Source of the DNA: Sambucus nigra
Lineage: Eukaryota; Streptophyta; Magnoliopsida; Dipsacales; Adoxaceae
Direction of reading: 5' to 3'
DNA: 64,000 nt
Assembly: GCA_949130495.1 (NCBI GenBank)
Contig: OX422207.1
Span: 376,423,868-376,487,867 of the forward strand
The position numbers were made by a program, and so were the translations under genes. The notes beneath the pieces were generated by a model, which saw only the letters and a program-made list of their open reading frames with translations, ran no database searches and was not told the DNA's origin. Numbering within the stretch: the first letter of the stretch is position 1; each line of letters begins with the position of its first letter. This document shows positions 22,880-35,923 of the stretch, one piece after another.

Positions 22880-23710
22880 AGGGTGCTAGAGTCGAGGGAG
22901 AATGTCGCTTTAAAAGAGATCTGTTTCCGAACGGATAGGTGCAATTTTGAACAGTCATTTCCATCTTTTTCTTCCAATTCTAAGAAAGAGAAATCTCGTG
23001 GATGCTGCTAAACTCGGAAGTATTTCCACGACTATAAGAAGACTTTTAGAGGGTGATTCCCACTGGAGGAGGGGCAGGTGCTACTATATCCAATGTAAAA
23101 ATATATAAAAAAGGAGTTCCCCCTTAAGCACCCTTATCATTAGACCCGCAGAGCCTTTTGAAGGCTTTGTATTTTCATGAGAAAGACACATGCCTCCGCT
23201 TACGGCTTTCATACCACCCATGCGTGCTCTCCTTCTCTCTCCCCCCTCCATTGCCTTTGCATCGAAAAGAGGAAGAAGGGTATATGCCAAAAAATGCCTT
23301 TGCCCTACTATGAACTAGCAGCACCACCAATTCATATTATTTCTCCCTATTGGAGCAAGTGAATCTTCTAGAATAACGAATAAAGTAAGCGGAGCTTCCA
23401 CCTCTACGGGAAGAAAGTATTGGGACTCCTACGGGCAATCAATAGATGAATTCCTCCCAATCATTCATGTTACAATTGTTCAATCTAAGAATGTGTAGGA
23501 AGAAGAACTCACCTCCAAATCAATCAATAGAAGATCACAATCCATCATTGACTGTGTGTGACAGAACAATAAGCATTACTATTACCAATCATTCAATAGA
23601 ATCCTTCATCCCAAACAAGAAGAATTCTTATTCCGAAAGACGGAAAGATTGAACAAAGACGAATTCAAATCAAGTACAGGAAGGAGAAATCTCTTGACCA
23701 AAGGGAACTG
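22880..23710. other. GC-richer segment, possibly organelle-derived
   Basis: This ~800-base stretch is less AT-rich than its surroundings, has mixed short purine and pyrimidine runs, and shares no motif with the adjacent elements. Its texture (for example CGGAGCTTCCACCTC and CTCTCCTTCTCTCTC) resembles plant mitochondrial intergenic DNA. I recognise no gene in it, and frames of 60-68 codons are not convincing. The assignment is a guess from composition. Confidence 0.3.
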
Positions 23711-26546
23711 CGGATATATATATATAAAATAAGGAGTAAAATTTTGTTACTATTTCATAAAGAGAGAACTTAATTAGAGGTCAAGATTTTGACAACATGG
23801 AAAAAATCTAACGGTTGAGATCCAAGTGTTTCGTTTCAATTAATCAAATGGCTCAGATTTCTCCCACCCCTAAAATCTAAGGATTCACACAGGGCCACAT
23901 AAAAAATCTAAATGGGGACGGAGACAAACCCTAACTCAATCTCCCATTACCTCATTCAGTCACGCTCCCATCCCTCATGCTACAAACCCTCTGACTCTAC
24001 AATCGAACCGCCTCTCCCCTTAGCCCCTGTAAAATCGCCTATCCCTCTTCCTCTACATCCATATGAAACCACAAGAACGAACGGTATTTTCTAGATCACC
24101 ACATGGTATTTCTCTCTTCCTCTCTAGGTATTTTTTGTTTTTGAAATCAATTTTTGGGGATATTGTGTTCTTTGCCATGTATTTTCTAGATCATCACAGA
24201 AGGGGGTATTTACAACTTTGATCTATCTGGGTACATACCGATCGAGGTTTATTAAGCATTTTTCTGTTCTTTTCCATGTTTTATTATTTATTGAAATTTT
24301 TTTATGTTTAATCAATCTGGTACAACTTCAATCTGTTTGTGAAATTTTTTTAGGAGAGATTCGTGGGTGAGAAATATTACTACTTAAAAAAATTATGTTT
24401 GTTTTTATTTTTGTTTCTATGGTAGTTTCTTTCGTATGTAGTTCATTTGGAAAGATTCTGGGATGGTGGATGGGTTAAGGAGTGAGAGGGTAGGGATCAG
24501 TTGTGTGATGAGTGTTTGTTGTGGAAGAGATGGTACGTGCAGACACACACACACATACACACACAAATATGGTTCAAAATTTGCGGTTTTTGTTTTAAAG
24601 ATTTCGATTTCTAAAGACTTTGAACCATTTGTTTCAAAGTTTAGGTTTTTGGGTTTTTTTGAAATTTTGAATTGGGGATTTTCTTAAAATTAAGAGTTAC
24701 AAACAAAGTTGCGATTTTGGAGGAGTTATCAGAACGACGAGTATCGCAGGGGCTTTGGAGGAGGGGTGCGTGACAGGTGGTTTGCGAAGTGATAAAAATT
24801 AAGTACTTCTTTGATTTGCATTTTTTTTTTGTATTTTGGGTTCTAAATGTTCACACATATGTAATAATTTGGTGATGAGATAGTTTTGTTAGCCTCGGTT
24901 CTCACCTTATCATCTATGTCAGATGGTTCCGTTAGTTGATTTGACTTGTCTATTTTAGTGGTTGTTATAGCTCGAAACTTTGAAATATGGCTACAGAGGG
25001 TCCAGTTTCCAACCAATTTCAGCTTTCTTATAAAATGACTGGCCAAAACTTTTTGTCGTATTTGAGTTCGTGTCATAAATTTCTCTACTACTGCTAAATA
25101 TTTCTTCACATTGAGTTCTTTTTTTTTTACATATAATGCATCTAATAGGATCTGGTTGTTTATTACACATAGTTTTTGGTTGTTTATTAATCATTACTGA
25201 TTTTCTATATGTGCATACTAAAATTATTGTTACTGGATGTGCAGTGAAAGAGCTTAGGTGAAGTTGATTATGGACTTTGCATTTGAATGTCTAAGGTATT
25301 CTCTCTCAACCTTCTCTCTCGCGCTCCATTTCTCTATCACACATTATGTATTATTTTTTCATTTGTAGTGATTATGAGTGCACTATTCCATTGACGACGT
25401 CAAACCAGATCTGAATGTAAGGAGTGTGTAATCCCATTCTTTCGAAACCATAGGTCTAAATTGTTGACTCTGTTTTGTAAATATCTAATACGAACTGAGC
25501 GAAGCGTTGCAGCTAGAAATAGAAGGAGCATTGCAATCTAAAATTAGTAGAGTCCTAAAGATTATCTGAAATCTATGAGCATGTAAGCGAGATGAAGGGG
25601 AATTTCCAGGATAGTATAAGAGTGTACTGCTAAGCATGGAGGATTTTCTTGTGTGTGCAAGTCGAGATGGAAACTCATGTTCGACTCTCTATAAACTATT
25701 CAATGATGCGCATATTTTTTCATGGAATATCATGTTGAATAGTTGATTGACCAACATTTAGCCACTACCACACTTTTTTCTATGTTAATTTTTAGTTTGA
25801 AATTCTTTACACTCTACACCATAAGAGTAGGGACTGTTTTTTATTTTTTCCCTTTCACACCCTACTCTATAGTATACAATACATATGTAATATAGTTAAT
25901 ACGGAAGAACTAATTATTTAAATCTATTGATCAGGTCTTAAAAGGACAGTTATAGGGATGTGAATGATTGGAATAAAAGGCACTAGAGGAAGAATATAAA
26001 GGGCTCACCTCACAGCAGGTAAAGTCCAAGTAGTCTCTTTACACACTTGATGTGTATTTTCGTTATGTTCATTAATGCCGTTATTGTGTGATGTGTAGGT
26101 TATTTTAAAGAGGTCACATGTTACTACTTGCAAGTAAGGTGTAAAATGTGTTGGATATTATCATAAGGAATTGGTCCCAACCTTCTAATTAATTTTTTTT
26201 TTTTCGAGAAAATATGTTTATTTGTGTTTTCTATAAATAGTGTTATTTAATGGTTGAGATGCCATTTTGAAGTATTGGTCAGTACATTAATTCTTTAATG
26301 GTTGAGATTCCATATGAATGATGGAGTTAGGGATTAGTCGGTTCATACATAAGTAATAGTGTCTGCATTTGAAATCTTAAGACTAACGTTTCACTAATTA
26401 TCATATTTTATATAATGTTCAATTTTACGGCATCATCACTTCTATTGTAGAAGGTGTTCATAAATTGTTAGTTGCGACTTTATTGCAAGGTTTGTAATAT
26501 TCTTTTGGTAATTCTTACATCTTCCCTTTTTTAACTATTATTCAAC
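23711..26546. other. intronic sequence without supported gene
   Basis: Contains a pyrimidine-rich, leader-like part (23900-24130), a short CA microsatellite (24542-24564) and T-rich sequence with occasional splice-like motifs. It may include a captured host segment, but no conserved protein motif can be read on either strand. Confidence 0.4.
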
Positions 26547-29500
26547 CTACCTAGAGGAAATGTCCGGGGCCTCAATAAGGCTCCTAGGAAGGCAAGGGGA
26601 AAGAAAATAAAGAGGGTCGCAGACACAAATGATGGGATATTTGAAAGTTTGTGCAAGGACTTCTATATCTTCAATGGAAAACTGGATGTTAGCTATGCAT
26701 GTTATATAACAGCAATTATATGATAAATTTACCTTAATACAACTCCACGATGCGTTATGCCTTTTCCCATCGATGTTCAATGTGTTAATCCCACTACATG
26801 TAAAGAGAATTCAAAGACGTGTATTAGGTAATGTTTAATAATAATGCACTCATATTGCATGTCAAACAATATTAAAAATTATATTATACTCACGTAGTGA
26901 TATACATGTTATCTTTGTGACTGGGTACCGTATTCAATGAATCCAACCAATAAATAGTTCTTGTGGACAAATCAATGACAATCAATACCCAATGGAACCT
27001 ATAAAATGAATTTTTTCATAATTATATAGTCCAGAATATAATAAAGATTTGTTTATTCGTGTGGAAAAAATTAATTTAACTACTTACATATCTTCGAGAT
27101 TGTAAGGAATGAAACAAATCTGACTTTTTTTTGCATTCCCAAACCTTTTTCCAATAAGTTGAGTTAAACCAATTTTTTTTGTACCATTGAAAGACTCGGG
27201 ATTGAAGAATTGAAACTCTTCTCGGGAGAACTGAAGCTTATCATACAAGAACTTGTAAAAGTAAGTAACTAAATTCGTCACTACACATTTTAAATAACAT
27301 GATTAAATCAAGTTATACCTCATGTATGCAACAATGCACGTTACATCTAAAGGCTTCAATGCACAAAAGTCCAACAAATCATTATTAAAAACATAGCGTT
27401 GACCCTTATATTCGCCAAACATCTCTTTCTCCAGTGGAATCGTTATTTGATTCGTCTTCATTATAAATAAATTATGGGTGAAGGCGGTTATCAAATCGAA
27501 ATCAACATTCTTGTTTACTATATCACATCTACTTTCACCAAAGATATCCTTCTCTTTCTCATGGCCTGATTTTTTCCCAACTTCCATTTCATTCTGCATT
27601 GAATCATGTGAAATGTCAGAAAGCAATGTCATTCATAGCATAAACACAAACTTATAGATAAACATAAGAACCAATGGTTTACCTCAAATCCCAACAACAC
27701 TAACTCTTTGGGCCAAGCAACATATGACTCAATATACTCTTTCACAAAATACATTTCAATTAGAACAGGTATTGGGAGGATGACACTAGAAGAAATAACT
27801 TTAGAAATGGAAACCAGAACACTATTTTCTCCCAACGCTATATTATGAATTTTCTCGTTTGGTCCATTCCTATCGAATACGATCCCCTCGGCAACGATGT
27901 TAGTTTTATTGCCAATAGCCAACCTACATTCTCTAACCTAAATTACGAAAAATAATCACATAAAAATTTAGCAATGTGTTAAAATTGAGCAATTTATTGG
28001 CCCCAACCAAGTAAAACTACATAAAATTCAGTACCCTAATAACCCAACCAAGTAAAACTACAAAGTTATCACAATCGAGAAATGTGATTCCATTACCTTT
28101 GAAGAAGACGCTTGTTTCATACTTTTATTACTCATTATCGAAGAAGGTTTCTTACTTTCCACAGCAGCTACAGATTGAGGTAGTAATGTTTCACTATGTG
28201 TTACACCACTATCTTTGAAGTATGCCAAAGAAACACAAAAACAAATTGCAATTATAACAAAAATCACAAAACCTTATTGGTATGCGTTTGTATAATTATC
28301 TTTGTGTCATTATACCTTTAAAGAAAGTGATTGTGTTGCAATTTTTCCACCCGAACTTGAACGCTTTATATTTTCACTTTCACACATATATGAAGCAACT
28401 TTCTCAGCTCGAGGTGCGACTGTTGGGGCTGCGGCAACCGGCTCATTTCTTAACTTCAACTGGGCTTCCATATCTTTTAATCTTTTCTTCTCTTCTCTTA
28501 ATTCAGATTCTAACTCAGTAATTTTCTCTTAGAACCACTCTTTGGAAGATTGAATTATCGTGTGGGAACAACTCCGAATCCCAACCCCCGAACACGACTC
28601 GAGTATTCGGGAGTACCCAATGTCGTAGTAAGAACATCATTACTTCCTTCGGTGATTAAACTACCATCATTAACTTGTCTTTTCAATTCATCCTACAATG
28701 AAGTAGATTTAATCATTCAGAATGTCATCTAAATATTATCAAAATTACAAATCATACACTAAAAAACACCAAATAAAGGAACTCGTGTCATAATTTGTAA
28801 AAACTAACCATTTTATCCGCTACCTCTTTTAATGAATCATCTCCATATTCACCGTCTTTCTTTTCACGGCCTTTTAACCATAAGAAAGATCTGTCATCTT
28901 CATATTCCGAACCCATCTTCTTTTTCTGGTATCAATTGTAAAATAAAAAATCATATTATTAAAGAATAATTCAATGTTCAAGTTCAAACCATCACAAATC
29001 TAATGAAAATATTCAAACTAAAACATACCAAATTTTCAGCAAGACCGACGTAACACTTCTTGCTCATACGATGATTGTATGTGACCTTGAATCACTTTTC
29101 CCTTTGTGCCTCACTTGTAATCTTATAAATCAAAGCAAAAATTTAGAAAAGAATAACAAAAAGTACCACACAAATATTCTACTATTTTTTCAATTATACC
29201 TCAAATCCTTTGGTTAGCCTGTTGCAAACAAATTCAGTCCACACATCTGGACTAATGATTTTCTCGTATTTTGTAGGAGGATGTTTGAGAAGCTCGTGTT
29301 GGTGTCTCAATGGTCTAATCCAAAGTTTCGTGAGGTTTGTTTTGAACGCTCTCCAACTGCAACCCATAGAGGATAACACCATCCTCTTGTTGTTCGGATC
29401 AATATCAAATTTGATCTGAAAAAGAAAGATGTTGAATACATGTTTTAAAATCAGTGTAAAGATGTCTTAAAATCAGTGTAAATATGTTAGGTTTTGGATT

Positions 29501-30479
29501 TCAACACACTCGGATTGCTTGACAAGTTAGGTTTCATCGGTTTTGGGGGTAACAGTATTCTTCATTGCAACTGAAGTTAGTTTCAAGTGTAACACGCTTT
29601 AACTGCACATGTGCGCACAAAAACACATAAAGAATCAATTTTGGCATTTCAAGAGCTAACATCATTTGTGTCTTCTGCGCACCTGTTTCCCATGAGGAAG
29701 CGAAATGATGTGCTATTTTACAATGGTGTTGAGATGCACGAGTGCTGAGTGATTAGTTGTAGAAGTATAAAGTCTAGAAACCTAATGAGACTTAAATTTG
29801 AAGAACAAATGAATGATAGAAAATCAATGAATACAAGAAACGACTTGTTCAAGGATAATGTCATACAAACCCAATGTTTATACAAAATTTAATGGGAATG
29901 ATATATAATAACATTCAAATTTCTTGTTTTGTTTGCTTGGTTACTACTATAACTTACCCTACTATTTATAATGTGTTGCTTTCTTTGTTTCAAGTTTTAA
30001 ATATTAGCATCAGAAAGGATAAAAATGTTAAAGAATAAAGGCATGGCAGTGAACGTAGTCCTGAATGTGTGCTATATGATAGGTGGAGAATATTTGTTAC
30101 TCTAGTGTCTCCGAAAAATAAAAAAATTTTGTTTTCAGTAGTTTCTAACAGATAAAAAGCTAAACTAACGAGAAACTGGTTCAAAATCTTAACCAGAATC
30201 CAGATAAAATGTCTTCAGATTCTCTACAACCAAGTTACTGATGTCCATAAACCAATGTTCTTTTGCATCAAATGTTTTGATGCTAACAAACCTCTGTAGA
30301 AAAACTAAACTTGGTATGTTCATGGGATAAAAGGAGTATCGGGACCACTTGATACAATGTGGCCTAATTTGATACAAAATTTTGACTAGGTTCAATTTGG
30401 GTAAAATTAATTATAGAAGTCCCCAAAAAATAAGGGTCTAGAATTATTGCTAATCAAATACCAAATTGACTGAATAGGA

Positions 30480-30800
30480 TCAATATAGTTATGAGAATAA
30501 GGATTTAATCCATGATAATGATAACATAAACCCAGCTCGCACACAGAAGAAGACAAGATTCATGTGGTTCAACTTTTGACTAAAGTTCACTGACCAAGAC
30601 TCGATCAAATTTATCACTGGGAAATTGAGTTTATATGTTGTAAGAAGGTGTTTGTGCTTCTCTTTTAACCATAAAAATCCAAGACACCTAAATCATCCCC
30701 TGTAATCTCGTTCATTCTCAAAAGGCCTAAAGTTAAACCTTATATAGGCAGTACATAAAGTACCAAAAGTTGGGCCAACCCCCTAGGCCTGCAAGTCAAA
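30480..30800 (-). repeat. probable copia LTR fragment
   Basis: GATTCATGTGGTTCAACTTTTGAC with a nearby CACTGACCAAGACTCGATC resembles the conserved transcribed part of many plant copia LTRs. Boundaries are not visible. Confidence 0.3.
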
Positions 30801-31421
30801 TTAACATGTAGCTAATAGGAATAAAGTTTGGCAATGTTGAGGCATAAAGGTTATCCTTTGGGCAGAGAAAAAAGTGAGTAGCACTAGTGTGATGTAGAAA
30901 AATAGCAGTGCAGGCGGACAGTCATTTTGTGATACGATTAAGTGGAATGGCCATACGGATTAATATAATGCTTTATTGAATATTTTCAACCTTTTATTTT
31001 CATAGTATGTAAGATGATTGGATCATTGAAATAAATGGACTCTGAATGTTACTTTTGGAACGAGATGCATGCAAGTACAACCCAAAAAAAGAACATGTTA
31101 CAGAAACATTACACTAACACTCACAGTATCATACCACTTTAAATATCATATGTATCTTATGATATATACGTATGTAATCCTTATTTGAGAGTTCTCTAAA
31201 ACTCCATCCCTAATTTCTTAGATTTTAGAATTTTTTAAATGAAGAGAACTCCACATGTACACACAACCCCCACAATCATGGGACAGTTAAGAGGCCCCAT
31301 AATCTAAAACTGTCTGAGCCTTTTTTTTCAAATTTTTTCAATTTTAACGTCAAAAATTAAACCCGCACCATCAAAAACTCTTTATCCCACGTTTTGTTTC
31401 TACCACACCCTCAATTGGCTG

Positions 31422-33900
31422 TGACACCCCGCCTAATTAAATACGGGGCGATCACTCATTTATTAAATTAATTCAAGGTGACCAGTTGGTTCATTCTCAG
31501 TATCACTATCGAAAAATAAAACTTTTCCAATTTAAACACCCTAATTAATTAAGCTAAGTGTCAAAATCATTTAAACCCTTTTTTTTCTCATTTTATTAAA
31601 TCCGGTTATAAAACCTTTAACCATTTACATTTTTAAGAGTCACACAATAAGTAGAAGAATAAAATGATCATTCAAGAGTTTACCCAACAATGATAAATCC
31701 CAACATTAAAATACTAAGGAAAACATCCTGACATTAACAATCCCGAAATAAAGATACTGAAATAAAAAGAATTACAATCTCTGACAATACCAACTAAATA
31801 ATGGAAAAGGGGAGACACATGCCCTGCTGGATAAAGATGATCTAGAAGTAGAATCAACAATGAGGTCGCCTAAGCAATGGCCTGCAACTCCCACAAAAGC
31901 TACAGCGCGTTCCATCCAAAGAATCCTAAGTAAGACACCCCTGTGGCTGGGCACCTATAATACATATATATATATAGACACAAGAGAGAAGAAGTAACAG
32001 CAAACGGGTCATAGCCCGAATGGAGAACCGTTTTAAAAATAGTTTAGCAAGTATTTAAAATGCTACCGGCTAATGCAACAGTCATATTAGTAAGCGACAC
32101 TCTCTTGAGAATTCTCACCTCTCATCTAGTGCGTACATCTATCGTACTAATGAGCCCCATCTATCTCTCTAACTTATTCCCCATAAGTTTTAACACGTGG
32201 AATTAAGGTTATGATATTCACTTTAGCAAAGTCTAACTCTCCAAGATTTCTTACGTTATTTAGAATAATTTCGTATTATTGTAACGTTTCCGAATACTTA
32301 TAATGAAGCTGATTAAATTTCATACTTTCCTTAACTACTATTTTACTCAGTAGAAAGTTCTCATATAGTTACACGTATATATATTAATTACTCATATAAT
32401 ATATATATACAAACATCACCCCACATAAAATCTATGGTGCTAGATTTCCATATCTAAGTATATATATACCAATCACTCATGAATTATATATATACTAATG
32501 GAACCCGACATAAAATCTATGGTGCTGGCATACTCTGCTATCAAGTCCCCGTATCACACAAACTAAGGGAAATACTAGTTCGGAATCACTCTCGAACTGT
32601 ATTAACACAAACACAAACAACATTGAGGCGAAGCATAGATTCCAAGTCTCTAAGAGGTCAGTACATACCCTCACGTCTCTTAGGACCGTTTGAACTATCG
32701 ATTCGATAGCCTGTACCAAGGATATCTATCTTCTAGGGTATGAGTCAATATCCCCCATAAAGGCACATCGAGAAAAGACTGTCCTAGCGCGATAACCTCA
32801 GGGATAGTAAGTAGCGCGGGTACGATTTTTACACAGAAATAATATATGCACAATCACACCGTCATATATAGATATGTAATCACATCCACATTATTAAATT
32901 AGGTACTCTCACGACCCAAAATTATCATTATCCGTTATTACACATTTTTCTCAATTATATCGTATAATGGCCTCATTTCTTTCTCTTCTCGTAATTAATT
33001 CATTCTAAACTCACTTCTTGTCACTCGAAGTGTTTTATTTATTTAGGTACAATTTCAGTAGGTCCTCTATCGTCTTCTAATCCAACTTATTAGATGTTTC
33101 GATTATTTAATCAACACACGTATGATTTCTTAAGTCTGAAAATCTCCCCGTTTATCCTTTATTTCCCTTCGTATCAAAGTTCCACTGTATGGGATTTTCT
33201 CTTGACCCTACTGGTCCTCTTTATGTTCCATTATATTCTAGCAACCCTAATCAAGGTTTACTATGCATAAAATCGGATTAAGCTAACACGAGAAAAAATA
33301 TAGTTTTTCCAGGAGGGTCGATCGATCGATAAAATGGGTCGATCGATCGAGTATTCGATCGATCGATGCTCTGGGCTCGATTGATCGATCAAGCAGTTAT
33401 GCAGATTCTGCAGCCAACCCAGTTACGGGATTCTCACCCCAAACTCCTCCAAATCATCATGTTACAGTCCCAAACTCCCAATCAATTATACTATAAGTGT
33501 TGTATACCCATTTAAACAATTTCCTACGTAACACATGAGAATTTTCCTCAAGAATCATAGGTTAAAAAGGGGCAAACTCTACATAATTCTTATGAACCCT
33601 AATCTTTCCTTTAACTTAATCTCTTTCATTCTTTTTCCATATTTTCTATCTCTAATATCAAGGAATTTCGTGGCTCATCCTCTATATGTGAAATGGGTTT
33701 TCAGAATTATGATCTCTAACATTATAACATGCAATTTGTGTCTCCAATTTATGTTTTTCTTCAAGAATACTAATCTAATCAACCTAAGACTAATATGAAA
33801 GGATGCATTAACTTGATAAAAGCAGGATAGATACTTGCCTGGAAAATTTCAGTTCTGATTTGCGGACGATTTTGGTCTGGTTTTTGTATCACTCACTGTT
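31422..33900 (+). repeat. probable Tekay-like gypsy LTR
   Basis: Begins TGTGACACCCCGCC, the standard start for this lineage, followed by the expected AATTAAATACGGGGCG. The right end is uncertain because no matching GTCACA end or primer site is found. It contains GGGTCATAGCCCGAATG, which resembles text seen in such LTRs, and a GATC palindrome cluster. Confidence 0.42.
33316..33391. repeat. cluster of four GATCGATC palindromes
   Basis: Blocks of TCGATCGATCGA separated by about 8-14 bases, inside the putative gypsy LTR. A similar cluster is at 56995-57096 in an unrelated LTR. Confidence 0.85.
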
Positions 33901-34524
33901 TGGATGTGTTGTTTGTGTTTTTCACATTATTAGTTGTGCATTTAGGATACCTAGTAATACAACCAACCGAAAAAATAAAAAGATGTAAAAAAACTTGATT
34001 GGCCTATCATGTTCATCTCCAAACTCTCATTCCTGAATTTTCAGATTTTTCAGTTTATTAGATCGATTGAATACACGTGTTTATCAATGGTTTCCTGTTA
34101 ACCAAAATTGTAGAGGGCCGATAAGATTACTCATCGGGTGATTTACGTATTTCCATTCACACCCATAACTACCTATTAGCTCCATGGAAAACTTAGGGTT
34201 AGTGAATGCATTAAAGACATTAAAGTGGTTGCATTAAGAACAAGAACTACAATTCTAAACATAAGGTATTTTTTCACTGAAAATAAAAGCATGAATATGA
34301 AAAAGGTAGAAAAGTACAACACCAATGACCACACAATGATTCACCAATGATTCTCTAGCCTCCACATAACCCATAGTTGCGACTAGGTTCAAATCCCAGT
34401 ACTCTATAGCCACAAGGACAGAAATTCCAACCTCAAATACATTTTACAGTATATATATAGTAGCTGCAGAAGTATGCACTTGTTCACCGAGTAACGAAAA
34501 CAAACGGGTTTATGGGCTCATTGG

Positions 34525-34650
34525 GTTTCCCCTAGAGCTCCCCTGGTCACTTCATTAATTAGGTACTCTTATCTATTCTATTATAGGATAAGGGTAACCC
34601 TACCTATTGAAGTGTTTGGGGTAACTCCAGGGGTTATTTGATACTACTCG
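34525..34650. repeat. imperfect inverted repeat, about 125 bp
   Basis: CCCCTGGTCACTTCATTAAT on the left pairs imperfectly with ACCTATTGAAGTGTTTGGGG on the right. Could be a small MITE or chance pairing. Confidence 0.35.
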
Positions 34651-35923
34651 TTACGTCCCTTTGTCACTACTATTATATTGGCAATTTGTAACACAAAAAA
34701 TGAATTAGTTAGGTTAGTAGTGTGGGAATCTCAAGTAATCTATAATCATTCATTTTATTAATATAATGCTTACCGTGCATATGTCTGGATCGATGGGCCT
34801 TGGCACTAAGAGCTTAATCTTTTTGGACAACATTCATTTGAATTTTAGGGCCATTAATTGGGTCGATTTCTGTTAGATTAGTAATTTTTTTGTTAATTTA
34901 TCTGTAATAGTTTGGAAGTATGTTATGAATTGATTATTTAGCTTTGATTGGATAGCTGGCTAGGTAATTTAGTCTGTTAGCAAACTAGTGTTGCATAAAA
35001 GAGGATTAAATTAAACCCAATTGTAATCGACAAGAATTGGTATCAGAACAGTAAGTTAAGATTGCACAAACAACGGAATCTAGATGGAAAGCGATAGACT
35101 CGGGGTTTGCAGAAATACACCAAACATAAGATGTAATGGGTCACAAATTGGAACAAATACGAACATAATTTAAGAGTGATATGAATTCAGTCATGCATAC
35201 AACAAAAATGCATCAAACAATATTTTCTATATATAACAGCTATATATACCTGTATTGCCTCCCACAAATCATTCTTCAATTTGATTGGCACTTTAGGCCA
35301 ACTTGGATAAGTTATCAGCACAAAGTACTTCACCATCAAACCCCCATAACTTGATAATTCTTTTTTGCTAGTACTTATTAGTTGACTAAGATCATTATAT
35401 AAAACTCTTATTTGTTCCTCACTGCTCTATATTTTAGTCATTCGCTTTAGCTTCATCGCACCTCTGTCTTTACTACTATATTTTGAAGGTTTCTCCACGA
35501 GTTCGAGATCAATGTCTTCCATTTCAAGTTAAAGCGATCGAACTGTTGAAACACAAAAAAGAGCAATAATATAGATTTCATCAATACAAGTCGTAAATAC
35601 TCAAACAATACAATTATTGAAATGTACCACAAATTAAAATTCACCATTTCATTCTTTGTTAATTAAAATGTACAAGAGCACAATTGCAAAAATATAAGCC
35701 GAAAATAATAATCCATAGTCTAGAACAAATGTCACATAGCCCATATTCCATACATTCAATTTCCAATAATCAACTATAGTAGGTTCCACACCAAAAACTA
35801 AAAATTTGGACAACGTCACCAAACAAGCTTACATTTTAAGCAACTATAACTAATAATAAAGAATAATTCAAACATTAAGCATCATAACATCGTCTAACAC
35901 AATTATGTTGGCGTATTGTCTAT

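Larger units (their letters stand above)
29416..35249 (-). other. 5.8-kb intron between exons 1 and 2 of the TNPA-Ulp1 gene
   Basis: Donor CAG/GTATAT at 35249 and acceptor TTTTTCAG at 29416 join NDLWEAIQ to IKFDIDP in phase 0. The interior holds a probable copia LTR fragment and a probable gypsy LTR, so its size is due to later insertions. Confidence 0.72.

Noticed and set aside
23911..25500. Host gene with 5' leader and introns
   Set aside because: Leader-like and splice-like text is present, but no exon gives a conserved protein.
26547..26732. Protease Cys exon at LPRSLIEAPDISS
   Set aside because: It follows a good donor at 26732 and lacks the Cys; the exon at 21524-21426 has the proper acceptor, phase and Gln/Cys residues.
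34378..34402. tRNA-like T-arm, AGGTTCAAATCCCAGT
   Set aside because: No A box, acceptor stem or anticodon arm can be formed upstream; chance B-box match.
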